Below are positions 36,201 through 49,880 of a stretch of 64,000 bases of DNA, piece by piece. The position numbers were made by a program, and so were the translations under genes. The stretch's first letter is position 1. Every line of letters begins with the position of its first letter. The stretch covers positions 214,019,310 to 214,083,309 of the forward strand of contig NC_081827.1 in NCBI RefSeq assembly GCF_030867095.1, read 5' to 3'. Origin of the DNA: Alligator mississippiensis. Its lineage: Eukaryota > Chordata > Crocodylia > Alligatoridae. The notes beneath the pieces are model-generated. The model worked only from the letters and a program-made list of their open reading frames with translations, was not told the origin of the DNA and did not search any database.

Positions 36201-39200
36201 TCCAAGGAGGTGATACTTCCCCTCTATCGGGCGCTGGTCAGACTGCAGTTGGAGTACTGTATGCAATTCTGGGCGCTGCAATTCAAGAGGGATGCGGATA
36301 ACCTGGACAGAGTCCAGAGAAGGGCCACTCGTATGGTTAAGGGGCTGCAGACCAAGCCCTACGAGGAGAGACTAGAGAAACTGGATCTTTTCAGCCTCCG
36401 CAAGAGAAGGTTGAGAGGCGACCTTGTGGCTGCCTATAAGTTCATCACGGGGGCACAGAAGGGAATTGGTGAGTATTTATTCACCAAGGCGCCCCCGGGG
36501 GTTACAAGAAATAATGGCCACAAGCTAGCAGAGAGCAGATTTAGATTGGACATTAGGAAGAACTTCTTCACAGTTCGAGTGGCCAGGGTCTGGAACGGGC
36601 TCCCAAGGGAGGTGGTGCTCTCCCCTACCCTGGGGGTCTTCAAGAGGAGGTTAGATGAGTATCTAGCTGGGGTCATCTAGACCCAGCACTCTTTCCTGCT
36701 TATGCAGGGGGTCGGACTCGATGATCTATTGAGGTTCCTTCCAACCCTAACAGCTATGAGTCTATGAATCTAGAAAACCCCCAAAGTGAGAAGACTGCTG
36801 CTGTAGCAACCTCCCCACTTTGGGGGGTGGGGAGATTGCTGCTGTGGTAACTTTCCCCCCTTGTGGGGGTGGGGAGAGAAGACTGTTGCTGCTGCAGTGA
36901 CCTCCTCACCCCATGGGGGCATGCAAACCCACAAAGACCACCTCCCCACGTTAGGGGGGGGTGGGGGAGGGCAGGGAAGATTGCTGCTGCTGCCATGACT
37001 TCCTCAGCTCAGGGGGGCATGAAATCCCACAAGGCTGGGAGGTAACTGCAGAAGCAATCTCCCCACTCTGGGGGGTTCACACACCCCCAGGACTGGGAGA
37101 TCATAGCTGCACCCTGCGGCTGCCAGGACCCAGCTGGTTCCTGCTACACATCCAAATTAAAGCTTGATCACAACCAGCTGTTGTGCACATTTTTGTAACA
37201 TCGCTATGTTCATGGACTTTTTTTGAGGTCTAACTTTATAGCTGGTTGGAGCTTTTTATTGTGTGATAAATACTTTGCATATGTAGCTGGTTTCAAGGTA
37301 ACTGCACAATTAAACAGTTAATGTGCAATACTTGTAACATGTTAAGGGGGATAGAAAGTCTAAATAGAGGAAATATATGCCATGGAAAAGCATATCATGA
37401 CCCCATATAATAGAAGACTGGAAAAGGATAGTCCTGTTAGATACTAAAGAATAAATACAAGCTTGAATAAATAGGCCTAATTGTTTTTGGCATATAACTC
37501 ACGAGAATAGAAATACTATCTATATATTTAAAGGAGAATTTACTCTTTTACATGGTTGTTCTTCTACAGTTAATAGCCTGTACCTTAGGTCCTGGTACTC
37601 CAACTCCTTCAGGGCCTTGCTCACCAAGAGCTCCTGGAGGACCTGGAAGTCCCTAAAATCAAAAGTCATACATGAAGAATTAATCTAACCTTAGGATACA
37701 TGGAATAAATAAACACAATATTGGCAAACAAACTCAACCCTTTCATATCTAATTAAGAGACATGTATTAAAGAGGTACTCTTTCTTTAACTAACGGATTC
37801 AGTTCTACCCTCAGGTAAACATGTACTGAAGTCAGTGGAACTTGCATGCTTGGAGACAAATACAATAGATCCCAGCATTAAATTAAAAGAAAAAATACAA
37901 AACATTGTGAAAATACAAGTTATTTGCATTTTCAAACTAATTGCATTTTTAAATATGGCACTTTTATGCACTTGTTATTGTTGCATTTAACATGGGTCTG
38001 TGATAACACAACCTTGTCAGACGCTTCTAGACATCGTAAATGCTCAGCAGCTTTGCTCAATAACTGGTAATTTAGAGTCATGGAACTGATAGTTCCTGCA
38101 TTGCATGTTGCTGCATATAACAGGTGCACAGCACTGTTCACGGCTTTTGCACATGCAAGGGAGGCAGAAGGTACAAGAGCCTCTTCTCTTTGTACTCTCA
38201 TCACAGGGGCTGAGCACATTTGTCAGCCTTATCCTGTGCATGGATGGTCAGGAAGCTAAAAAGCAGGTGAGGGTATTTATTTCTTCTTCACCACAAAACA
38301 GGCCAACAGCTGAGGAGAGTGCACACTGCACAGTCTTAAGGGTGGTGCAGGGGCTGCTTTTTTTTGGAGCTCCAGGGGACACTGCCTTCCACAACACTCA
38401 GTGGAAATATTGCTGCTAAGAACTTGTATCAGAAAGCTACAGTTCATCACAAAATGTTTTCCCTAGGTGGCTAGCATTCTACCTGCTAGAGGAGAGGGAA
38501 GAATCAGTTGCCACATCAGAATACTAGGATGCAGCTTGAAGCATCAGTGATAAAATAAAACCCCACGTGTAATATATTGCTATTAGTAATCAAGTTAAGC
38601 GAGGGACCTGGCTTCTTGGAAGGGCTTGGGATCTCTTGCTCCCCAGAGGGAAACTTTCTCTTTTACCATCCACGCTAGAATGAATGTCTCAGGCTGACGA
38701 GCCTAGAAGATCCATAAAATGCCTCTGGACCAAAAGTCAGACGGATTAATTTTTTCTGATCGGTACCTACCTGTTCACAATCAGTATGTAAAAAATGTTA
38801 CGCATACTTACAGGAGGACCTGGATAACCATCTCCCTTTAGCCCAAATGGTCCAGGGGGTCCTGGGAGACCACACTCGCCCTGGTAACAGCAGAAAAATA
38901 GTTTGAATGCATTCCTGTACAGCCATTGTCAGGTGAGGTTTACATAAAAATAAAACTTCTTTGGTAACCAAATATTGTAAATGACTTGATTTTATCGGTA
39001 TATTCCAGTTTATCAGTAGCTGTTATAGCTGATTTATAAGAAGCTACATTTGGGGGATTAATTACCTCTGAGGATTTATGGGGCCCTTTCACTATAAGGT
39101 CACCAGTTCAACTCTTGCCTAAGAATGCTGTAACTATCATAGTCGTGTCCTTTGGTGACCTATTCATAATGATAGCACCAATCAAATCCCCCATGTTCAT

Positions 39201-42200
39201 ATCACGCGCTTACATCGTATTATCACTGCAGCTACCAGGATTGGGACCATAAATGTCAGGGAGAACGAAGAGACTTGTGAAAACTGAATTCTCCCCCCTA
39301 ATGTAACTGTAGATGGTGGTGGACAATCTTCAAAAGAACAGTGAGAGGAAGTTAGCACTGCCACTACACATGCTATGCCTGCTTTGTGGATAAAACAGAT
39401 ATTTTGCATTGAAACAATCACCCTGAAATCCAATCAGTTTAGAAAAATGATTTCAAAGTATTTCCAGGCACTATTTCTGTCATCAAGGTCCTTGTTAATT
39501 TTTTTATTATTTTAAAAATCACACATTCATATTTGATTGGATGTCTTATGGAACCTTGTTGAAACTGGTGGGTATAATATTTGGGATAAATGTAAGAAAT
39601 AACTAATCTCTTTTATGGAATCAGATACCTGAAATATTACAAGCCCCCATCCAAAACACAGGCACATCATCACTCAAAAAAGGCACCTGCAAATCCCATC
39701 AACAATTAAGCTGTGGGAGTAGAGAGGTTTTGCTGGCCATTATTTAGAGAGAGCAGGAATGTCTAAGAGCAGCAGAAAGACCAAAGAAACTGACCAAGAA
39801 GGCAACAGAAAGCCTAGGGCAGTTACAGAACTGGGAAAAAAAGCTAAGAAAACTTTTGGTTGAAGTGCTGGCTGGTTGGAAGGGAGCTAAGAAATGTGAG
39901 CAAAATGTAATGCTATTTGCATTATGCTTTGCATATATGCTTTCTGCAAACAGAGAAACAAGCCTTATTTACAACCATTACAAATAAATAGGAAAAATAA
40001 ATATCTGATTCTACTCTGAATTTTTCCTTTAGATGGAAACAAGCTACATGACACTGAAAATGAACAAACTGGATCAAAAGGGGGTAACAATACTTTAAAA
40101 TGTTCTGCACTCTTCTGTTACTGCGTAAACGATTCTTGCAAACTACGAGTGCCACTGGGTGGTTTTACTCTGAGTCACATGCACAAAGCAAACAAAAACT
40201 ATAAAAATCAGGGCAACATCCAACTTCATATCATCCTGATATAAAATATAAACAGCACCATCTTCTGGCTTTCTAGGTGTAGTACCTGAATGAAGAGCAG
40301 CTTATTAACGCTGAAGCTAAGCAAAATGGAGGAAGTATCCACTATCCGTAACATCTACTTTCCAACTAGCTAGCTGGTCCATATTTTAAGGTCTGTTTGT
40401 TTTTTTTCAGATTCTGACCTGGCTTGACAGTAATCCATACTATTTCCTGGCTTTACTACTGGAGTTCATACTTAAGAAAGAAGCTACTTTCTGAGAAAAC
40501 AAAGTGGGAGAAAAAGGAAATGGCTGTTGTCCGTTTGGTTTGTACGTATCACCCAGGTGCTCTGCTTCTCAGCAAATAGAGAACAACTATGGGACTGGCC
40601 ATATCTAGCAGAGAGGTGGTGTCTCCTTCTGTGACCATGAAACCAGCTATGGAACAATTAAACTGCCGATCAATATATAAATACTGGAGATAGAACAGGG
40701 GTAGGCAAAGTGGCAAAGTGGCAGATCCAGCTCGTGGCCAGACTCTACTTCCCAACAGCCCCTGTCTCAGGCTCCTGGCCAGTCTCCTTGGAGACCCTGG
40801 GAGCGCAGGCCATGACAGTGTGGCGCTGGGCAGGTGGCCACCACTGCTGCCTCTATCTCATGTAAGCCAGTGGGGCTTGGGGAGTCCCTGGTGGCAGAGG
40901 GAGGCAGAGGGAGCACTTCCCTCCCACTGCTCACTTAGCCCTGCCCAGCAACGCACCACTGCTGCTGCCACTGTTGCAACAAAATGTCATAGATACGGCC
41001 ACTTGCTGGGGAACTCGAATTTAAAGAAAAATGCAAAATTGAGATTTAAACCAGGCCCTACCTATAAACTACTTAAGTTATTTCTTCTTTGGCTCAAAGA
41101 GATGGTTGTATTTTAAAATACTTAGGAGCTGTTCAGAGTAAAGTAATGAAGTCCATTCCTATTAGGCAGTAATACAAGAATAGCAAGATTTTAAAATCCT
41201 GTTTACATTGGCTTAGACTTCCCATTCAGAAAATTTTGTCAACATTTGGAAGAATTAAAGTATTCAATACTAGGCATCTGGTTTAAAGTTTTCAAATAGT
41301 TTTGTTAGATGAGGGGAAATAAACACCATTTGGGGTTTGTCTCCAGGGCTTCTGCAGATCTCTGCCATATGCCCATTGTGTTCATCTGTCCTAACAGCTA
41401 TGGAACATTTTGATGTCTCAAGTCAGCAGTGCTCAGCCTTGTTGCCCAGCGGGCTGGATAAACAGAGCCCTGTCTATCCATGGGCCAGATCTGGCTAGGG
41501 GTCCCAATCTGGCATCCAGGACAGGAGGAGTGGGCTCTATTTGGCCACACAGAGGGTGACAAGGTGCAACCTGGCCCCAACCTAGCCCTGCAGGGGAAGG
41601 GGGCTTGACCTGCCCGGCCCCATGTGGGGAGGAATAGGGCTTGACCTGGCCCCACACTGGGGAGGGAACATGGTTCAGCCCCAACTGAGCTATGGGGAAG
41701 GGCCTGGTCCTGCCCTGACCCAACTGTGGAGGGAGAAGATGCGTGGCCCAGCTACAACTCACCACTTGGGGTTTGGGAATTTGGCAGGGGGAAGGATGGC
41801 CATATGAATTGCCCCTGCTTTGCCACCACCAAGTTTTCTTACCCATGGGGGCCCCATGAGTCAGATGTGATGGCTCTGCAGGCCATATTTCAGCCACAGG
41901 CTGGAGATTAAGCACCCTTGTCCTAACTGACCAACTGTTCACCTAAATGGAAAAGCCAACATGACTTTTACTGTGGTTTCCTTTGCTTTCACTTTTTAAA
42001 TGAGTTTGCCAGCTTGGGATTTACCTTTGCACCAGGAAGTCCAATTCCTGGTTCTCCAATTGGGCCAGCAGGACCAGGTAACCCAATATCACCCTACAAT
42101 TAAGAAAATATACATCCTAGTTTTGATTCTAAGTCAAAATGTAAATGTAAAATGTATTACTTCAATATCTGTCACATTCACAATATACCTGGAAAATTTT

Positions 42201-45200
42201 AGAAACAAAGGTTTTAAAATTTAAATTAATTACAAAGTATTGAGAGAGTAAAAATCTTTAATGTCCGTATTTTCTTGTCAAATGCTTTTTGTTTATTAGG
42301 TAGAAGATACATGACCTTGTAATGGAAAAAGTATTTAAAAAACATTATTATTATTATTATTATTATTATTTAAAAAACATTATTATAGCACCAGCAGCAT
42401 GATAGATGTTTTCAGACAGTTATGAACATATCATCCCAGTTCCTAGAAAGGTTTATACTTTTAATAGATGTTTATTGCAAGACCTGCCAAAGTGATGAAT
42501 GATTTTGGAGTGTCTACCCTGAATTTTGCTTGAAAAGGACTTGCTTGCCAGGTAATACTGAAGATCAAGAATTAGGAAGTCAGGCCACCTTAGGGGCTCT
42601 CAAATTGGGCAGCCCAAAACTGAGGTACTCCGAATCACTATTGAAAATCCTGCCTCTGGCTTAACTCCAGTGTGAAAACAAGGTACAGTGCATTTTCTGA
42701 AAATTCAGCCCAGAAAGCCAGACAGAAAATTGCTTGATCCAGATGAAACCCGGTGCAACGTTCTTATACGCCACGAGATCAATCGCTGGCTGTAGAATGG
42801 GCCAATTTATGAAAGAGAGCCAGGCCAGTCTATAAAGCCAAACTGAAAGAACCTCACCTCCCATACCCATGCCAGGCAGTTGTGAGGTTGCTCTGTAGGT
42901 GAAGAGATTATGCAAATTAGCCTCTATTCCCAGGTACATGAATAGTTGTCTCTGGTTTCTGTTCTCTTCTTTCAGTGGAGATATGCAGCATACAAAAGAT
43001 GTTAGTGCGGTAGGGCTGAAATAAGTATTGGGTGCATTCTGGTGAGGACCAAAGTTAAATTTATTTAGGCTAACTATAAAGTTAAACCTAGCAATGTGGG
43101 GAGCTCTCTTTGCTATTTTGAAGAAGTTATATGAAACTTCTTCTCACAGATACCAATGGAAAAACACACTAAGACAGCAAATAGCTGACACCAGGGCTCT
43201 AGTAATTGGATTGGTTATAATCTATAACTGTCCATGGGAAAAGGGCAAGTTTGAGTTCCATGAAAGTCAAAATTATTTATGAGAGGTAAAGATTGTTGTG
43301 GGTGATATCTTTTATTGGACTAACTGTATTATTAATGTTCCTCCCAGCTATACACTTGGTCCACCAAAAGATATCACCTGCAAAAATCCTTGCCTCTCAT
43401 TTTTTTCCTGGACCATCATAATTACATCACCCCAAGACTATAAAAAATGATTTATTCTTTCTCAGGTATCATACTCTGTAGCTGTGTAGCCTGAGTTGCT
43501 GTGAGCACATCTACACATACAATTAATGCAATTAAATAAACTCCAGTGTAGTTCACACTCAAGTGTATTGCTTCTGGCGATTCCATCTGTACGTGCGCCT
43601 GGGACTGCAGAAGGCTGAGCCAGGGCAGGGCAGCTCTGGCTGGCAGAGGGCTCTGGGGGTCAGCCTGCCAGCCCGGGGCTGCTTCTGCCTGGCTCAACAT
43701 GCTGCAGAGAGACTGACTGGGGCATAAGGGTGCTTCAGGGTGGGGCTAGCCAAAAGGCAGTTCCCACACTGAAGCACCCTCACGTAGATAGTATATAGAC
43801 ACTGAGATTTTACTGCAGAGCTAACTAGTCAGCTCTGCAGTAAAAGCCCCATGTAGATGTGCACTGTGAGTCTCAGCATTTTGGAATAGAACTACTCCCC
43901 ACAAAACTGAAAATGTGAAACATGGAAATAAGTCTAAAATAACTTGAAGTTTACAGCCATGTTTACAAGCATGGAAGCTCACCAGGCTCCTCAGTGCATG
44001 CTGAAGACATTTCACATGTTGACTTTTTTAAATATTAGGAAACTTGTAGTGCAGATGTTACCTTTGGTCCTGCTATAGCTCGGCCAGGAAGGCCTGGCAT
44101 TCCAAGACGTCCTGGTACACCAGGTTCACCCTAAGGGAATAATGCCAAACAGATTTTCATTAATGATGGACCAGAGCATGTCTTAGGTAACAACATTTCT
44201 TTATGGATTTTCAATATTCTATTGAAAAAGTGCATGTGATCTCAGAAAGGTTTTAACTAATGCAATTGTGCTTGTTTATCAGTAGAAAATAAAATTCTTA
44301 TTTTTAATTTATTGTGCAAAATTTACTCTTAGAAGATTCTCAGGGTAGGAAGAGTCACAATGGACTTTAGATTGAACTCTTCTTAGAGCCTACTGAACAA
44401 CAAGAAATGCAACCACTGGTCTTGTCTTAAAGTACTTCACCTATTTCCATCTCAAACTACATACTGCTTGCTCTTTTCTCCATATTTTACAATTTTCCAC
44501 TCCCTTTCTATCTGTAAAACAGTTAAAAAAAACCTTGAGGAGAGACACAAAGTAAATAGAAATGGCAGGCTAGAGTCATCTCACTTTCAGTAAGATAATC
44601 AAAACAAGTGTAAATAACAGTTACTGTCCTGTCATCAGTTCAATTTCTATGTGGATACTTATATGGCCCTGTTATCAGACTACCCAAATGTTTTCCAAAT
44701 ATTTAAACAGAGGAATAACATCAATAGAATTTTTTTTTCCCAGGCTTCAAGCAAAATAATGTGATTGGTTTCAATACATGTGTGCATATGGATGTGTCTA
44801 TGTAGGAAGAATTTATTGAGAAAATTTCTGATCACTCTTATTTCTTGCAGAAGCAAGTACATTCCACTGCCATTCTTTCTGTTAAATAGAACAAACGAGT
44901 GCTTTGACCTGAGCAAGACCTCTCTTCTACAGGCATAGTACAAAAAAAATACTTTAGCTCCTGCTGGCCCAGGGGTTCCTGCTGGTCCTGCTAATCCACG
45001 TACACCTCTCTGACCTTGGTCACCCTACAAGAATTTTTTTTAAAAAGATTGTTATACATTTATTTTTATATATTTAACAAAAAAATCTGTGCAATTTCTT
45101 GTAAACATTAATAAAACACAGCAAAATGCTATCCTGTAGCTGTTGCATATGAACAATTTACATTAACTTCAATAGGAAATCATTTAATTTAGTTTCAACT

Positions 45201-48200
45201 GAAGACAATGAGCATAATTTTTCTTGTTTCAATTGTGTAAATCAGGTGTCACTTCATGGATTTCAATAGACTTACATTATAGTAAAACCACTATGAAAAG
45301 AATCAGACCCTAAAACAGTTTGCTTGCAGGCACCAAGTCAAGGAATCAAATAAATACATTATTTGCAAGAAAGAATTTTAATAACAAATATTAGTAAGTC
45401 CCTGAAAAGTCATTTTGTATTAAAAGGCAAATATACTATATTTGTAGCAAACATTTTCCTTCTGTCAGGAATAATTAATAAGAAAAATGCCCTCCCAGTT
45501 AATCTGTTTGCATACTTCTAGGCAGAATAATCTTAAAATAGAGTTAAATTTGTACAGAGATAACTATAATTCAACAAATTCTTACAATATAGTCATAATG
45601 ATAAGATACCCAACTAGATAGTAGTTCAAAACTAAGCATCTGAAAGTCTGGTATCACCCAATTACTGTCCCAACATCAGGACAGTACACCCTCTATCCTA
45701 TAAAATACCACTTATGACTACAGGGGGGATCTTTTGAATCTACCTTGGGTATACTAATTTTTCTGCTTTCACTTTCCTTTACCCCTTGCAGCTTCTTGCT
45801 ACAGCAATCTTCAATCTATCTGTAAAGGGCTCTTTCCAGTCCCTTTTAACATTTTCTTTCAGATGCCCAGAGGAATTAATAGGAATTCCAGAGGCATTTC
45901 AGACCTAGAACCAAACCTAGAAACCCAACTGTGGGTCCAATAATGCAGCCATATATTCAGGGTATAAACTTCAGTGGTATCAAAAGATACCAACATAAGC
46001 TATTATGATGCAACTGGTACATGTGCATGATTCTGTAGCAATATAAATTTGGCAAAACCTCTCCAGCCTTAATTCTGCTTTATTCAAGGTCAAAATGAGG
46101 GTGAGTTAACCAATTTGTACTGCTTCTGGATAATCCAGATACAAAAGTTAGATCATAGCAGCTCTTGTGCTCCCCTGAACAGCAGCTTCCCACCCCTTTT
46201 GAAGCAGCTAAAAGGTATGTTTGTCCATATCCTCAGCAATCTTTACTTATTTGAACAGCAGTTCCACTGAGAACTGACACTTCTGCATCTCCACAGGATG
46301 AAGAGCTTGTTGTGTATAGCAGAGTATTATGTTGCCATGAGACTGTTAGGCAACCCAGCTCCACAATTTTTATCAATAGAAAATGTAATTTCAATAATCT
46401 TTGATTAACTTTGCTCCTTTGTGTTTTTAGAGGCTGAGATTGAAACTAATTCAGCAGTCAGATGCTTTCATCAACATTCATAAAGTCATTAAAAAAAGTG
46501 AAGGTAGATATATATTTATAGTCCAACAAGATGGGGAAGATTGAGAAATGTATTCTTCAAGCACTGTTTTTATTAATGTTTTTATTAGCTTTAATGAGGA
46601 ATTCTGACCTTCTCACCCTGTATTCCAATCCCTGGAGTACCCTCAGGTCCTCGAGGACCAGATAGTCCTGGCTCTCCCTGCATGGAAAAAAAAAATAAGA
46701 CCAACGTTTGAATGTAGTTGTAATTTTATTTTTTTATGTCTAGGGCTAAGGGTAAAAGTCCTTTCTTGTGTCACAAGAAGTGTATATCCAGCAGCAAATC
46801 CAGCCTTGCTTCTTTGAGTAAAAGATATCTCCAAAAGAGGTTGCACATAAACATGATTTACTCCCCTGTTCAAGCCTCTTTATGGAACATAAAAAAGTGC
46901 AGAGTGGCATATATTGGCCTGAAATCCTCCTGTCCAACTCAAGAAGGATTACTTTGGTACAGGTGTTGCTAAGAGCAGCCTAAAAGCTGTCCTCTAAGGA
47001 CCCACTCTCTAGTCTTGGCCCATAATTACCACCAATTGCCATGGACAGGATCAGAAGGATGCATCAAGAGTTGGGCCACAGAGCATAGCACTGCAGAGAC
47101 TCTGGGGAATTCTGTAGCCAGCAGGGCAGCCTGAGCTTGCTGCTGTAAGTTAACATAACTCTCAGACTCGCTAAATCAGTGTTTCCCAACATTTTCCAGC
47201 CCAAGGCACACTTACATTAATAAAAATTTTCTGCGACACACCTGTTGAGGCATTCTCCGTCCTCATACCTATTGTAGCTCATTGCCATTGCAAAATTCCA
47301 TGGCACACCTGTTCATTTCTGATGGCATACTTCTGTGCCATGGCACACTGGTTGGGAAACACTGCTCTAAATTAAACCAAAGGTCCCTGGCCCAAAGCTG
47401 CCTTAGCCCACATCTTGCAAGCACAGTGTAATAAAAGTTTGTAAGCCCAGAAATGACTGCTCAACTCAACTTAAATGCTTACAAAGTCCCCTAAAAAATC
47501 TCACATTCAGATGCCCCCAAATGGCTGTACCTATTTCTGTGGGAAAGGTTGCCTAACATTCATGTGAGGGTTGACTGAAAAGTTCTAATCAAAGTCAAGT
47601 AACACCCCCCTTTTCACGGACTCTTTTGCTGAATGATACTGCCTGCCTCATGCAGATACTAAGTGAGCTAGGGAAGAAATGGGAAGTGGAGACAAAGAAA
47701 CCAACAGACCTTTTGTCCTGGGGCACCATCTTCCCCTGGAAGACCAGGCAAACCTGCCAGGCCTGAAGAGCCTGGTTCACCCTGCAATAAATAAATAAAT
47801 AAAAACAAACCAACTCCATATTTGCTATAAAAAGAAAAAGGAAAATATAAATAGGAAAAATATAATCCTCTGCAATCAGGAAAATGTTCTTCAGAAAGGG
47901 TCCAAAAATGCAATTTTTCTTTCTAGAAAAATATTTATACAGATGATTTCTGATCTTGCAGCATGAGGAAATGGGAGCGCAGGCAGCTCTGGGTTGACTG
48001 CTCCCGTCTCCACATGTTGGGCTGGCTGGGGCACAGGGTGCCTCATCGTGGTGCTTGCCTGCTGGCTAGCTCCACACTGAGGCACCCTTTGCCCCAGCCA
48101 GCCCCCACCCTGCAGCACATGAAGCAGTGGGACAATGTGTCCTGCTGCAAACCACATGATCAGGGGCATGCACTGCAGCACAGAGTAGTGGCCCAAATTT

Positions 48201-49806
48201 GTGCCGCTGCTGTTTGTGCTGCTGCAAACACATGCCCCTGCTCATGTGGATGTAGCTTCTGAGTCCATACTTAAGTACTAAGGGCCCTCCCTTAGTGGGT
48301 GGTGGGAGGGTTCAAATGTGCCAAGAAACTTAGGACATTTATCAAGCTCCCCCAAAACCCCCAGAAAGATCCATTATTAACACCATACCTTGGAACCAGG
48401 TTCTCCAATACCTCTTTCTCCTGGAGCTCCACTTTCTCCTGGCAAGCCTTGTTCACCCTTAAGTACAACAGGTTTACAGGAAGTTTTAACATCAGAAAGA
48501 CACAAATACCTTTTCATTGAAGCATTTACACAAAGCATTTAATGTAATAAAAATAATTATTTGAAGTCCTGACTTCATAGTTTTGACCTTAGGGACTAAA
48601 ATATCCAGTGCACTAATTTTAGTGTTGTTTCTCAGGCAATAAGAAGAGCTATGAGTCCATAATTACTAGATTTCCATGAAACTTCTGCTACAAACTAGCT
48701 GACATTGCAACAAAATACCTAGCATCCCTATACACTTTATTCTTCTACCTCTTTGTAGCATAAATAAAGTATAAACCTATTCTTAATCCCTACGAATCAT
48801 CACACACTGATGATCCCTAGTTCGTTTTCTTTACCTGATGGTGATCCCTAAAGCAGTTATGGCTCTGAAGCCCATAAAAACCCCTCAATGGCCTCCATGT
48901 GTTCAGAATTGGGGGTAATATTTCATATTCATTACTCAAAAATTGTATTTCTTTTAAAAATACAGTTTTAGTGTCTTGTCCCAAGTACCTCTTTCACCAC
49001 CTTTTATAGACAAGTAAACCTTGGTAAAAGCTTTTGGACTTCAGTTGTGACACCCAAGAATATGAATTTCACCCATAAGCTGCTTTTCACTGTAAGATGC
49101 AGTAATATGCACTACTAAATGAAGTGTATATGGAGAAGTGACCAGCAGAAGCAAGAAGAATGGCAAAGCAATCTGAAAGAAAATTTCCTGCTATTGTAGA
49201 GTGAATATAACCAAGTGTGGAAGAGGAATACTCCTGTCCAAGAACTAGTGATATTATCTATCAAGCATAAGTCATTCTTCCTAGAGAGATGGGCAGAGAG
49301 TAAAAGAGTCTGTGAGTGGTGTGAGGAAACTGAAAACAGAGAACCCCTATTATGCAGACCTGGAGGATGTGGCACCTGGTGTGGGTGCCTGGCATGTTGA
49401 GCTATGATAGAGAAAGGCTGTAAAAGGTAGCCAGTAGGATAAAAGTAGAACAGGTATAGCAAAGCTTTTCAATGGGTTGGGGGTCTCCCATTTCTTTTAA
49501 TGAAACTAATACAAACATGGGAATGCAATTATTTATCGTGGCTGAGTCAATGTTCAGATTTATTTTCAATATTTTAATAACAGTTATCATGAGACCATAT
49601 TTTTCTTATCTGACATTTAATGCCAGGCATAGCTATAGAGATTTCTAGTGCAACATTACATCAGTGAATGTCCTTACCTTTGATCCAGGTAGTCCTTGTC
49701 CTGGTGGTCCCCTTGGACCTGGAGGTCCTTTGGGGCCCACTACCCCCTGAAAGGATTTTACAATTAATCTTTTAAAGTAAAATATTTTTTCCAGTTGTAG
49801 ACATTT

Positions 49807-49880
<74 letters not shown>

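Larger units (their letters stand above)
38881..42024. other. Collagen intron c13/c14
   Basis: Apart from the two possible hAT-like elements (40697 and 41430) I see no gene or repeat that I can name. Confidence 0.4.

Noticed and set aside
49809-49880. Apparent SIYLSIYL repeat peptide joining two collagen frames
   Set aside because: This is the translated TAGA microsatellite of the intron; good splice sites on both sides remove it.
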